DNA of 64,000 nucleotides from Vicinamibacterales bacterium. Lineage in GTDB: Bacteria > Acidobacteriota > Vicinamibacteria > Vicinamibacterales > 2-12-FULL-66-21. Positions 56,210 to 64,000 of this stretch are shown in pieces; within the stretch, counting starts at the first letter, position 1, and every line of letters begins with the position of its first letter. The stretch is taken from positions 1 through 64,000 of the forward strand of contig DASSPH010000073.1 in assembly GCA_035699745.1 (NCBI GenBank). Reading direction: 5' to 3'. Both the position numbers and the translations under genes were made by a program. The notes below the pieces were generated by a model. It made no database searches, was not told where the DNA came from, and saw nothing but the letters and a program-made list of their open reading frames with translations.

Positions 56210-58351
56210 CTACGTTCCGACTTTGAAGGCGATCATCTCCTGCGCCGCGCCCGACGCGGTCTTGGCGTTCACCTGGATGATGTATTCACCGGCGGCGAGC
56301 GAGGCGAGCGGAAAGTCGATCAGGTACGGCTTCCCTTCCGCCGCCTGTATCGGCACGTCGGCCATGGCCGTGCCGGCGCGATTGAGGAGCCTGGCGGTGA
56401 CTTCCGGCGCCCCGCCGCCGGCGGCGTAGGCGTCGAGCCGTACCAGCAGCCGCTCGGCGCGGCTGAACTCGCGCGTGGCGGTCGGCGGCGCGTCGGCGTT
56501 GTTGCGGACCAGCAGCGCCTCCCGCGCGGTGCGGGCGCGATAGAGGCGCGGCGTGCTGAAGGAGACTTGCGTGCGCGCGTAATCCGGCACGGTCAGCGAC
56601 TGCGTGCTGGTGTCGATCACCTGGCCGCGCGCGTTCTCCACCACCATCCGCAGATCGATCTGCCCGGGCGGCGCGGCGAACGTCACCGCCGCCCCGGCCG
56701 GAGACGGCGCCGCGGCAGACCCCGTGGTCGCCGCCGTGCCGCCCGATGCCGGCGCCGCTGCGCCATCGCCGGCGTCGGCGGACCCGACCGGACCGCGGAA
56801 CAGCGGACTGCCGTCCGCGCCGGTCGCGGTGAGCACCACGCGCGCGGCGGCGTCGCTGACGCGGGCGTCGGCGGAGGCGCCGAGCGGCTCCCAGACGAAC
56901 GTGACCCGGGTCTTCCCGTCCGGCTGGCGGGCGGTGCCGGTCCAGAACCGGGCCGGCAGTCCGGCGCGGTTCGGCTCGACGATCTTGTTCAGCGCGTTGG
57001 CGACGTCGGGCGGCGGGCCTGCCTTGGGCGGAGCCGTCGCGCGGGCCGCGTCCTCCGCCGTGTAGGCGTAGTAGCCCTTGCGCGCGCGCACCTCCACGCT
57101 CGGCCGCTTGACCCGCACCTCGATGCTGTGGAACTTGCCGTCCGTCGGCGCCGCCGAGGACGTGTAGCCGAGCAGGTAGTAGCCGCTCGCGTCGCGCATG
57201 ATCTGCTTCATGCCGGCCGCGAGATCGTTGCGGTTGACGATCGCGCGCCCGTCGGTGTTGTTGGCGAGCACGTGCAGCGAGTCGATCGACGCGTTCAGGT
57301 CCTGCCGGTCCTGCTGCACCCCGACGCGCTGGTTGATGTCGTACTCGAACACGGCGAGGCCGCGCGGATCCACCGCGTAGATCGACGTGTTGTTCCGGTT
57401 CACCGTGTCGTAGACCTCGCGCAGCCGCGACAGCTGCTCGGCCTGATTGAAGAACCGCTGCGAGTCGGCGCGCGGGTCCTGTATGTTCTGGTTCGGCTGC
57501 GGGCGCGGCCCGGCGATCCCCGGCATCGCCGCGACCGGCTCGTTCAACTGCGCCGGCACCGTGCTGGTGAACCCTTCGCTCACGAAGATGATCGACTTGC
57601 GCCCGTCGCGCATGCCGCCGAGCCGCACCGCCGCCCCCTTGAGCGCGTCCATCGTCACGTCGTTGCGGATCTTCTCGACCGTCTGCACCGGGTAGTAGGC
57701 GTAGCGTTCCTCGAACTCGTTGCGCGGCTCGTAGAGCCCCTTGCGCCCCTCGAACTTGTTGATGGCCGCGATCATCGAGTCGCGGTTGCGGGTGAAGGTC
57801 AGCGCGGTCACCGGCGTCAGCGGATACATGAACGCGACCATGTCCTGCGGCGCGAGCTGCGTGCTGACGAAGTCGATCAGCGGCTTCTTCACCGCGAGAT
57901 CGTTGCCGCGGCGCACGTGATAGTCGTCGAGCAGGACGACGAACAGGCGGACGTTCGGCTGCCGCGCCTCCGACTCCTCGTCGTAGGTGCTGCGGATTTC
58001 CTTCGGGTTGGTCGCGGCGACCAGCGCGTCGATCTTGACGACGTCGAAGGTCTCGACCTTCTGCGGCCGCTTGTCTTCGCGGACGTCGAAGTCTTCCTGC
58101 TTCAAGTCGAGGACGACTTCACCGGACTTCTTGTCGGTGACGATGACGTCGACGCTGACGAAGTTGATGCCGCTGCGGATGACCGGGGGACGCTGCCCCG
58201 CCGGCGGCGGCTGCGCCGGCGGCGGCGGCTGCTGCTGCGGCTGCGCGGAGGCGGGCGCCGGTTGAGGGGGCGCTGGTTGCTGCGCCGCGCCGTGGAGCAC
58301 CAGGGCGGCGGCGAGCGTGCCGGTCGCGAAGAGTCGAGCATGGACCCGCAT
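56210..58351 (-). CDS. Large secreted VWA-domain protein
   Basis: 713 residues: signal peptide (MRVHARLFATGTLAAALVLH), Pro/Gln-rich segment (25-55), acidobacterial VWFA preamble (INFVSVDVIVTDKKSGEVVL, DLKQEDFDVREDKRPQKVET), VWA domain in which the MIDAS is changed to LFVVLLDDYHVRRGN (DDYHV instead of DxSxS) with later SIIFVSEGFTS, then a long C-terminal beta-rich region (GKTRVTFVWEPLGA, GEYIIQVNAKTASG). The degraded MIDAS suggests metal-independent folding. Start overlaps a potential start of the divergent acyl-CoA dehydrogenase. Confidence 0.85.
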   Translation of the reverse strand: MRVHARLFATGTLAAALVLHGAAQQPAPPQPAPASAQPQQQPPPPAQPPPAGQRPPVIRSGINFVSVDVIVTDKKSGEVVLDLKQEDFDVREDKRPQKVETFDVVKIDALVAATNPKEIRSTYDEESEARQPNVRLFVVLLDDYHVRRGNDLAVKKPLIDFVSTQLAPQDMVAFMYPLTPVTALTFTRNRDSMIAAINKFEGRKGLYEPRNEFEERYAYYPVQTVEKIRNDVTMDALKGAAVRLGGMRDGRKSIIFVSEGFTSTVPAQLNEPVAAMPGIAGPRPQPNQNIQDPRADSQRFFNQAEQLSRLREVYDTVNRNNTSIYAVDPRGLAVFEYDINQRVGVQQDRQDLNASIDSLHVLANNTDGRAIVNRNDLAAGMKQIMRDASGYYLLGYTSSAAPTDGKFHSIEVRVKRPSVEVRARKGYYAYTAEDAARATAPPKAGPPPDVANALNKIVEPNRAGLPARFWTGTARQPDGKTRVTFVWEPLGASADARVSDAAARVVLTATGADGSPLFRGPVGSADAGDGAAAPASGGTAATTGSAAAPSPAGAAVTFAAPPGQIDLRMVVENARGQVIDTSTQSLTVPDYARTQVSFSTPRLYRARTAREALLVRNNADAPPTATREFSRAERLLVRLDAYAAGGGAPEVTARLLNRAGTAMADVPIQAAEGKPYLIDFPLASLAAGEYIIQVNAKTASGAAQEMIAFKVGT

Positions 58352-58373
58352 GGCCGATGATAACATCCCGGAC

Positions 58374-59552
58374 ATGGCCCCCCCTGAGACGAGCGGCACG
58401 ATGGAACCGGCGTCCGCATTGACGATTCTGGCCGAAGACGAGCTTTTGTTCCGCGACAGCGTCCGCGAATTCGCCGAGACGCGCATCCGCCCCCTGGTCC
58501 GCGAAATGGACGAGCAGGCGAAGATCCCCCGCCCCCTCGTCGACGACCTCTTCGACCTCGGGGTGATGGCGATCGAGATCCCCGAGACCTACGGCGGCGC
58601 CGGCGCCAGCTTCTTCCACGCGGTGATCGCGGTGGAAGAGCTGTCGCGCGTCGACCCGTCGGTCGGCGTGCTGGTGGACGTGCAGAACACGCTCGTCGCC
58701 AACGCCTTCCTGCGCTGGGGCCACGAAGACGTGAAGCGCCGCTATCTCACGAAGCTCGCGTCCGGCACGGTCGGCGCCTACGCGCTGTCGGAGGCCGGCT
58801 CGGGCAGCGATGCCTTCGCGCTGACCACCCGCGCCCGCGAGGACAAGGACGATTACGTCCTCACCGGCCGCAAGCTGTGGATCACCAACGGCAACGAGGC
58901 GGACGTCTTCCTCGTCTTCGCCACCATCAATCCCGAGGCGGGCTACCGCGGCATCACCGCGTTCGTCGTCGAGCGCGGCTTCCCCGGCTTCACCGTCGGC
59001 AAGAAGGAGGACAAGCTCGGCATCCGCGCGAGCAGCACCTGCGAGCTGATCCTCGACGAGTGCCGGGTGCCGAGGGCCAACGTGCTCGGCGACGTCGGCA
59101 AGGGCTACAAGACGGCGATCGAGACGCTCAACGAGGGGCGCATCGGCATCGGCGCGCAGATGATCGGCCTCGCCGCCGGGGCGCTCGATCACACCATCAG
59201 GTACACGAAGGAGCGGAAGCAGTTCGGCAAACCCCTCGCCGAGTTCCAGGCGGTGCAGCACCAGATCGCGCGCGCGGCGGTCGATCTCGAAGCGGCGCGG
59301 CTGACGGTCTACAACGCCGCCCGGCTGCGCGACGCGGGACGGCCGTTCCTCACCGAGGCGGCGATCTGCAAGATCTTCTCGTCGGAGGTCGCCGAGCGCG
59401 TCGCCTCGCTGGCGGTGAACCTGTTCGGCGGCAACGGCTTCGTCAAGGAGTATCCGGTCGAGAAGCTGTTCCGCGACGCCAAGATCGGCCAGATCTACGA
59501 GGGAACGTCGAACCTGCAGCTGCAGACGATCGCCAAGCAGCTGCTCGGGTGA
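58374..59552 (+). CDS. Acyl-CoA dehydrogenase
   Basis: 392 residues from ATG 58374; an in-frame ATG at 58350 would give 400. Typical ACAD: LFRDSVREFAETRIRPLVRE, YALSEAGSGSDAFALTTRAR, GRKLWITNGNEADVFLVFAT, EDKLGIRASSTCELILDECR, QFGKPLAEFQAVQHQIARAA and NLFGGNGFVKEYPVEKLFRD. Catalytic base E376 is present in QIYEGTSNLQLQTIAKQLL. The stop overlaps the lgt start (GTGA). Likely short-chain or 2-methyl-branched substrate; the exact acyl-CoA is not decided. Confidence 0.92.
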   Translation: MAPPETSGTMEPASALTILAEDELLFRDSVREFAETRIRPLVREMDEQAKIPRPLVDDLFDLGVMAIEIPETYGGAGASFFHAVIAVEELSRVDPSVGVLVDVQNTLVANAFLRWGHEDVKRRYLTKLASGTVGAYALSEAGSGSDAFALTTRAREDKDDYVLTGRKLWITNGNEADVFLVFATINPEAGYRGITAFVVERGFPGFTVGKKEDKLGIRASSTCELILDECRVPRANVLGDVGKGYKTAIETLNEGRIGIGAQMIGLAAGALDHTIRYTKERKQFGKPLAEFQAVQHQIARAAVDLEAARLTVYNAARLRDAGRPFLTEAAICKIFSSEVAERVASLAVNLFGGNGFVKEYPVEKLFRDAKIGQIYEGTSNLQLQTIAKQLLG

Positions 59553-60577
59553 CCCCCGGTCCGTTCGTCCATCGCCTCGACCCCGTTCTGCCGATGGTCG
59601 GCAGCATCGGCGGCGTCTACCTCTGGTGGTACGGCCTCAGCTACACCTTCGGCTTCCTTCACGTTCTGCTCTACGTCCGCAGCCGCCGCGCCGCCCTCGG
59701 TCTGAGCCGCCGCGACGCGTATGCGCTCGCGCTGTGCTTCTGCGCCGGGGTGCTCCTCGGCGGCCGCGCCGTGCAGGTGGCGTTCGACGAGTGGCCGCTC
59801 TATCGCGCCCATCCGCAGCTGCTCCCCGCCTTCTGGCTCGGCGGCATGGCGACGCACGGACTGCTGCTCGGCGCGCTGGGAGCGACGGTCCTCTACGCGC
59901 GCTGGAAACGGCTGTCGTTCCTCGCCCTCGCCGACGCGCTCGTCATCCCCGGCGCCCTGCTGCTCGGCCTGGGGCGGCTCGGCAACTTCATCGACGGCCA
60001 GATCGTCGGACGCGTCACCGACGTGTGGTGGGCCGTGAAGTTTCCCGACGCGGATGGGTTCCGTCATCCCGTCGTGCTCTACGACGGACTGAAGAACCTG
60101 CTGCTCGTGCCCTATCTGCTGCGCGTGCGCCGGACCAACCCGACGCCGGGCGCGGTCGCGGCCCGGTTCGTGTTCTGGTACGCCTCGCTGCGGATCGCGA
60201 TCGATCTGTTCCGCGACTATCCGACCTTCCGCCTCGCGCTCGGCACCGGCCAGACGCTCAACATCGTGATGATGACGATCGGTCTCGTGCTGCTCTATCG
60301 CTCGCGCCTGCGCCGGCAGGGGCGGCTGAGCGCGGATCGCGGCGGGACGGCGCGAACGCCGCCGGCGGGAGACGAGAAGCCGCTGGCGGTCCAGCGCCTC
60401 GCGTTCGCCCTCCTGCTGCTGTTCTGCCTGACGATCCCGAGCAACTGGACGCAGGACGTGCCGGTCCGATACGCGTCGCGCCATCCCGGGATGACGCGAA
60501 CGTGGCTCTACCCGTCCATCGACACCGCGCGGTACCGGACGACCACGCGATCGCCCGATCGCCGGATCACCCGATGA
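59549..60577 (+). CDS. lgt: Phosphatidylglycerol--prolipoprotein diacylglyceryl transferase
   Basis: First step of lipoprotein maturation: moves diacylglycerol from phosphatidylglycerol onto the lipobox cysteine. 342 residues, about seven membrane helices. Signature LLGLGRLGNFIDGQIVGRVT (the Lgt motif, with N and R in place) and HPVVLYDGLKNLLL; upstream WWYGLSYTFGFLHVLLYVRS. An extra C-terminal helix (QRLAFALLLLFCLTIPSNWT) and ~40-residue tail extend it beyond compact homologues. GTG start overlaps the acyl-CoA dehydrogenase stop. The tail overlaps the convergent gene by 11 bp. Confidence 0.92.
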   Translation: MTPGPFVHRLDPVLPMVGSIGGVYLWWYGLSYTFGFLHVLLYVRSRRAALGLSRRDAYALALCFCAGVLLGGRAVQVAFDEWPLYRAHPQLLPAFWLGGMATHGLLLGALGATVLYARWKRLSFLALADALVIPGALLLGLGRLGNFIDGQIVGRVTDVWWAVKFPDADGFRHPVVLYDGLKNLLLVPYLLRVRRTNPTPGAVAARFVFWYASLRIAIDLFRDYPTFRLALGTGQTLNIVMMTIGLVLLYRSRLRRQGRLSADRGGTARTPPAGDEKPLAVQRLAFALLLLFCLTIPSNWTQDVPVRYASRHPGMTRTWLYPSIDTARYRTTTRSPDRRITR

Positions 60578-61706
60578 TCCGATCGGCGATGACCATCCGC
60601 TGCACCTCCGACGTCCCCTGATAGATCTCCGTCGCGCGCACGTCCCTGAACAATCGCTCGACGAGGGAGCCGCGGCGGTAGCCGTGCGACGCGAGAATCT
60701 GCATCGCGCGATCGGCGGCTCGATGCGCCGCTTCCGAGGCGGCCAGCTTGGCCATCGAGGCCTCGAGGGTCGGCCGATCGGAACGGCCGCGCGCGTCGGC
60801 GGCTTTCAGCATCAGCATCCGCGCGGCGTCCAGCTCGGTGGCGCTGTCGGCGAGCATCCACTGAATCGCCTGGTAGTTGGCAATCGGCTGCCCGAACGCC
60901 TCGTGGCGTTTCGCATGCGCGATCGCCGCGTCCAGCGCGGCATGGCCGACGCCCAGCGCCTGCGCCGCGATGGCGACGCGGCCGCCGTCCAGCGCCCACA
61001 TGGCGATCTCAAACCCGTCCCGCGGCCCGCCGAGCAGCGCGTCGCCGCCGACATGGACGTCCTGGAGTTCGAGATCGACGCAGCCCAGGCCGCGCATCCC
61101 GAGGGAGTCGTCCTTGCGCGTGCGGCGGATCCCGGGCGTGTCGAGCGGCACGACGAAGGCGCCGATGCCGCGGCCGCGGCTCCCCGGCTGCGTGGCGGCG
61201 AACACGATCGCCACGTCCGCCGCCTCCGCGTTCGCGACCCAGACCTTGCGGCCGTTCAGCACGTAGCCGCTGTCGTCCAGCCGCGCCGCGGTCTGCTGAT
61301 TCGCCGCGTCCGACCCCGCCTGTTCTTCGGACAGCGCGAACGCGCCGATCGATGCCCCCGTGGCGAGGCGGCGCAGCCAGGTCTGCTGCTGCGCGCCGGT
61401 GCCGAACGCCGCGAGCGGTTCGGCGACGAGCGAGGTGTTGACGGTGGCGATCACCGACACCACGGCGCTGGCGTGCGCGAGCGCCTCGATCGCCAGCGCG
61501 TAGCTGACGTAATCGCGGCCGCCTCCACCCCACGCCTCCGGGATGGTCAGACCCATCAGGCCGCGGGATGCCACGTCCGCGATGAGCGACTTCGGAAACC
61601 GCCCGTCGGCATCGATCGCGGCCGCCTCCGGTGCGACCCGTTCCGCGGCGAATCGCGCGACGTCCTGCTGGAATGCCGCCTGCGCGGCGGTCAATTCGAA
61701 ATCCAT
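60567..61706 (-). CDS. Acyl-CoA dehydrogenase-like protein with altered catalytic site
   Basis: 379 residues with the full ACAD fold: DFELTAAQAAFQQDVARFAA, FALSEEQAGSDAANQQTAAR, NGRKVWVANAEAADVAIVFA, DDSLGMRGLGCVDLELQDVH, MWALDGGRVAIAAQALGVGH, FGQPIANYQAIQWMLADSAT and ILASHGYRRGSLVERLFRDV. At the catalytic-base position the usual YEGTS reads YQGTS (codon CAG), a Glu-to-Gln change, and the alternative helix-G glutamate of isovaleryl/long-chain types is also absent. It may be a poor dehydrogenase or a related activity. Followed by about 340 bp without a firm gene. Confidence 0.88.
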   Translation of the reverse strand: MDFELTAAQAAFQQDVARFAAERVAPEAAAIDADGRFPKSLIADVASRGLMGLTIPEAWGGGGRDYVSYALAIEALAHASAVVSVIATVNTSLVAEPLAAFGTGAQQQTWLRRLATGASIGAFALSEEQAGSDAANQQTAARLDDSGYVLNGRKVWVANAEAADVAIVFAATQPGSRGRGIGAFVVPLDTPGIRRTRKDDSLGMRGLGCVDLELQDVHVGGDALLGGPRDGFEIAMWALDGGRVAIAAQALGVGHAALDAAIAHAKRHEAFGQPIANYQAIQWMLADSATELDAARMLMLKAADARGRSDRPTLEASMAKLAASEAAHRAADRAMQILASHGYRRGSLVERLFRDVRATEIYQGTSEVQRMVIADRIIG

Positions 61707-62047
61707 GACCTCCTATTGAACCATTTGCCGGGCCTGCCGTCTCATTGCGCCTGCGGCTCATCACGCTCGGCACCCTGGTCGCGGCCGGCGTCCTGCTGCA
61801 CGGCGTTCGCGCGTACGCCATCGGCGAGGGATCCGGCGGCCGGCTGTTCGATTACGGGTGATTGCCGATGCAGCGGGACGGGAGGTCTGGGAAATGCGCT
61901 GCCAACAGACCGAATCGGCCGGCGGCGACGCGACGATTCACATTCCCATGACCACTGGAATGCGCCCGCGCCGCGCGACGCGGCCCACTGGGGCATCACG
62001 GTGCTTGCCGTGACCCGGTCGCGCGCAAGCACTCAGAAGACGCGCAA
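61707..62047 (+). other. 341-bp stretch with no firm gene; two weak overlapping small ORFs
   Basis: On the plus strand TTG 61745 to TGA 61861 encodes a 38-residue peptide with a signal-like start (LRLITLGTLVAAGVLLHGVR, then AYAIGEGSGGRLFDYG). GTG 61858, overlapping that stop, opens a 51-residue frame (VIADAAGREVWEMRCQQTES) to 62013. The two could be a decayed single gene with a frameshift, because codon bias looks protein-like across the junction, but neither half matches a known family. I see no promoter, RNA or repeat. Confidence 0.25.
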
Positions 62048-62893
62048 CTACTGCCGCTCGGCGATCCGCCCGCGACGCGCCTCGTCGATCTCGTACTCGA
62101 CCGCGTCGGCGTGGACGGTATAGCTCACGCCGCGCACGAGCGCCGGGGGCAGCGCCGGCGTGGGCCACGCGGAGCCGGGCTCCTGCCACCGCTGCACCGC
62201 CGCGAGATCCAGCTCCAGGCCCCGCACCTCGTACAGCTGCCACACCAGATCCCGCGTCAGCACGCCGCCGCGGCGCGAAGACTGGACGGTCACCTGTTCG
62301 ATCACGTGGCGCGCGCGGCCGCGGCTGCCGAATGCCGGAATCGTCGAATGGCGCAGCATCAGGACCTGCGAGCGGCACAGCAGGTCGCCGGGCAGCGCCT
62401 GCTCGCGCGTCCGCCCGTTCTGGGTGATGGTGGCGCTGCGATCGTTGAACTGGATGGTCCAGCCCGTTCCGAGCTTGATCGGCTCGCCGCGCGACAGGCC
62501 GATGCGCGGGCAGGTCATCGCCGCGAACGCGGCGGCGCGATCGGCGGCGCTCAAGGGCGCGCAATACTTCTCCACCAGCGCCTGCGCGGCGCGCGCCGCC
62601 GGGCCGCTCCTGGCGGCCTTCGTGGCGGCAACCGCGTGGGCGCGGAGCAGGCCGCACGCGAGCACGGCGTCGCGCGTCACCCCCTTGCCTTCCGCGTACA
62701 GGAGCGCGAGCTGCTTCAGCGCCGCCGGCTCCGGGCCCTTGACCGCGCGCTCGGGTTCGAACACGTGCTGATGCAGCAGCGTCGCGGCCGTCGCGTAGTC
62801 CCCCCGCTTGACCGCCGTCCCCCACGAGTCCGCCGCGGCCGCCGGGACGACGCCGGCCGCGAGCAGCGCGATGGTGCAGAGTGTTCGACGCAT
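62048..62893 (-). CDS. Secreted Sel1-like repeat protein
   Basis: 281 residues: signal peptide (MRRTLCTIALLAAGVVPAAA), then two helical Sel1/TPR-like repeats (WGTAVKRGDYATAATLLHQH; EPAALKQLALLYAEGKGVTR), a linker with cysteines, and a C-terminal beta domain (LGTGWTIQFNDRSATITQNG). Probably periplasmic; the cysteines (C82, C112, C131, C175 approx.) may form disulphides. No catalytic motif. Upstream to the HIT gene is a 162-bp gap with no evident structure. Confidence 0.8.
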   Translation of the reverse strand: MRRTLCTIALLAAGVVPAAAADSWGTAVKRGDYATAATLLHQHVFEPERAVKGPEPAALKQLALLYAEGKGVTRDAVLACGLLRAHAVAATKAARSGPAARAAQALVEKYCAPLSAADRAAAFAAMTCPRIGLSRGEPIKLGTGWTIQFNDRSATITQNGRTREQALPGDLLCRSQVLMLRHSTIPAFGSRGRARHVIEQVTVQSSRRGGVLTRDLVWQLYEVRGLELDLAAVQRWQEPGSAWPTPALPPALVRGVSYTVHADAVEYEIDEARRGRIAERQ

Positions 62894-63055
62894 GCGCGCG
62901 GTGCGTGCCGATTCCGTGCCCGCGCGAATCCGCCGCCAGGGGGAGATTTCCGCCGCGATCCAATCGCAGTTTCGTAAGGCCAGCCGCGATTTCGTGATCA
63001 GCGAACGGGGGGCCTGGCGCTGCGCGATCGCCGCTCGAAGCGGCCGGGGCGGGAC

Positions 63056-63547
63056 TCAGCCGCCGGCGAGCCGGGCGAACACCGGTCTGAGACGCGCCCC
63101 GGTGACCGGCAGATCCTCCGCCAGCACGCGCGTCTGTCCGACCACGCTCATGAAGTTGGTGTCGCCGTTCCAGCGCGGGACGACGTGCATGTGCACGTGG
63201 TCGAGAACGCCGGCCCCTGCCGGCTTGCCGAGATTGATCCCCATGTTGATGCCGTGCGGCGCGTAGGCTTCGGTCAGCGCGAGCTCCGCCGTCCGCGTCA
63301 GGTCGATCAGCTCACGCAGCTCCTCCGGCGTCGCCGCCGCGAGAGACGGGATATGGCGGTTGGGGATCACCATCAGGTGCCCGTTGTTGTACGGGAAGAG
63401 ATTCAGGATGACGTAGCACGCGGTGCCGCGGAACACGATGAGCGGCTCCGCGTCCGGACTCGTGAGGGCGGCGCAAAAAACACAGCCCGTGGCCTGGCTC
63501 GCCCCGGTGATATAGGCGAGCCGCCACGGGCTCCAAAGGTGGTCCAT
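63056..63547 (-). CDS. HIT-family nucleotide hydrolase
   Basis: 163 residues from ATG 63547. Histidine triad HVHMHVVPRW at 117-126 (H117, H119, H121), nucleotide-binding N-terminus LIVFRGTACYVILNLFPYNN and zinc-like pair GCVFCAAL (C22, C25). The GC-rich longer frame upstream (to 63706) reads through a repeat array and is rejected. Diadenosine/adenylated-peptide hydrolases of this branch usually have 140-165 residues. It precedes the HU gene across an inverted repeat. Confidence 0.93.
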   Translation of the reverse strand: MDHLWSPWRLAYITGASQATGCVFCAALTSPDAEPLIVFRGTACYVILNLFPYNNGHLMVIPNRHIPSLAAATPEELRELIDLTRTAELALTEAYAPHGINMGINLGKPAGAGVLDHVHMHVVPRWNGDTNFMSVVGQTRVLAEDLPVTGARLRPVFARLAGG

Positions 63548-63562
63548 TTCAGATGGCCGAGC

Positions 63563-63715
63563 GCCGATTGCCGATCGACAAGTGTCGATTGACGGATTGC
63601 TGATCGACGGATTGTTGATTGGTGATTGAGCGCATTCCCCAATCTTCAATCCGTCGATCGCCAATCGCCAATCGCCAAACGTCGATCGCCAATCCGCAAT
63701 CGCCAATCTGCAATG
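63563..63715. repeat. Gene-less CGATTGG inverted array element
   Basis: Left arm 63563-63628 (GCCGATT, GCCGATC, GTCGATT, GACGGATT, GCTGATC, GTTGATT) and right arm 63633-63715 (CCCCAATCTTCAATC, then GATCGCC, AATCGCC, AAACGTC, AATCCGC units) in opposite orientation, joined by a few bases only. The right arm is strikingly like the one at 25582-25679, including its opening CCCCAATCT and the CGTCGATCGCCAA words. It ends at the stop codon of the HU gene. Confidence 0.88.
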
Positions 63716-64000
63716 TCAAACTCCGGCGAGGTCCGAGCCTGACACCGCGGGCGGCGCCGGCGGTGCCGGGGCGTCCGCATCGCGGTTGATCAGTTCCTTC
63801 AGCTCCTTGCCGGGCTTGAAGTAGGGGACCTTCTTCGGCGGCACGTCCACCTTGTCCCCGGTCTTCGGGTTGCGCCCCTTGCGCGGCTCCCGCCGGCGCA
63901 GCCGGAAGCTGCCGAACCCGCGCAGCTCGATCTTCTCGCCGCGATGGAGCGCGTCGATGATGCTCTTGAAGACCGTGTCGACGATGACTTCCGAATGCTT
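63716..64000 (-). CDS. HU/IHF-family DNA-binding protein (5' end outside window)
   Basis: Partial gene: the last 94 codons are in the window. The bacterial histone-like beta arm is clear: GEKIELRGFGSFRLRRREPR and KGRNPKTGDKVDVPPKKVPY with FKPGKELKELINRDAD. A Pro/Ala tail (APAPPAPPAVSGSDLAGV) follows the normal C-terminus, an extension seen in some HU-like proteins. The start codon and first ~20 residues lie beyond position 64000. IHF versus HU is not decided. Confidence 0.93.
   Translation of the reverse strand, partial: KHSEVIVDTVFKSIIDALHRGEKIELRGFGSFRLRRREPRKGRNPKTGDKVDVPPKKVPYFKPGKELKELINRDADAPAPPAPPAVSGSDLAGV

Noticed and set aside
58350-58373. Acyl-CoA dehydrogenase starting at ATG 58350
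   Set aside because: Possible, but adds eight unconserved residues and overlaps the divergent start codon; kept as an alternative only.

Overview
The window is a 64 kb piece of a high-GC, Gram-negative bacterial chromosome with densely packed, mostly single-copy housekeeping and operonic genes. Several features point to an acidobacterium, probably of the Vicinamibacteria type: two MacB-like 'acidobacterial duplicated orphan permease' (ADOP) proteins, one translationally coupled to a PadR repressor; secreted VWA-domain proteins; a FecR/DUF6600-type surface protein; and a dnaK-dnaJ-hspR heat-shock operon. This assignment is an inference from gene families, since no rRNA or tRNA gene lies in the window. 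No phage, plasmid, transposase, integrase or CRISPR array was seen.

Layout. 1-7 kb (- strand): lolC-like permease, lysS, nusB/ribH, an enoyl-CoA hydratase with a duplicated 3' tail beside it, small membrane proteins and a VWA protein. 7-12.5 kb: PfkB kinase, MTA phosphorylase, MBL hydrolase, then methylmalonyl-CoA epimerase, meaB and an acyl-CoA dehydrogenase. 12.7-16.6 kb: a secreted beta-barrel protein, two paralogous secreted proteins, hemW and a DnaC/IstB-like ATPase. 16.7-20.4 kb: hspR, dnaJ, dnaK, with a consensus promoter overlapped by a HAIR-like HspR operator. 20.5-25 kb: DUF6600/FecR protein and PBP1A. 25-33.4 kb (- strand): a four-helix-bundle gene framed by inverted repeat arrays, then an operon of V4R-like protein, TPR protein, NfeD protease, slipin, SPOR protein, lnt and prfB (with a programmed +1 frameshift). 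33.4-36.8 kb (+): mobA, argS, C26 peptidase. 36.8-45 kb (-): TrmA/RlmD-type methyltransferase, unknown protein, coaX, birA, nadC, valS, response regulator, with overlapping stop/start codons at most junctions. 45-50 kb: membrane glycosyltransferase-like protein, both methylmalonyl-CoA mutase subunits, glutamate dehydrogenase. 50-64 kb: two convergent ADOP permeases, PadR, VWA protein, two more acyl-CoA dehydrogenases, lgt, a secreted protein, a HIT protein and a 5'-truncated HU gene.

Functionally the window carries a nearly complete propionyl/methylmalonyl-CoA route (mce, meaB, split B12 mutase; no carboxylase seen) with three acyl-CoA dehydrogenases and an enoyl-CoA hydratase. It also carries the lipoprotein maturation genes lgt and lnt, a lolC-like export permease, and cofactor genes (ribH, coaX, birA, nadC, mobA, hemW).

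The most unusual structure is not a gene. Many intergenic gaps are filled by short tandem arrays, usually of a 7-bp unit (9-bp or 8-bp in some), with a different unit at nearly every locus and often arranged as two inverted arms. Some arrays extend into gene ends (hspR, mce, hemW). One pair of inverted CGATTGG arms encloses a four-helix-bundle (S23/bAvd-like) gene, and a gene-less copy of the same element lies at about 63.6 kb. I consider this repeat system the best candidate for something undescribed here.
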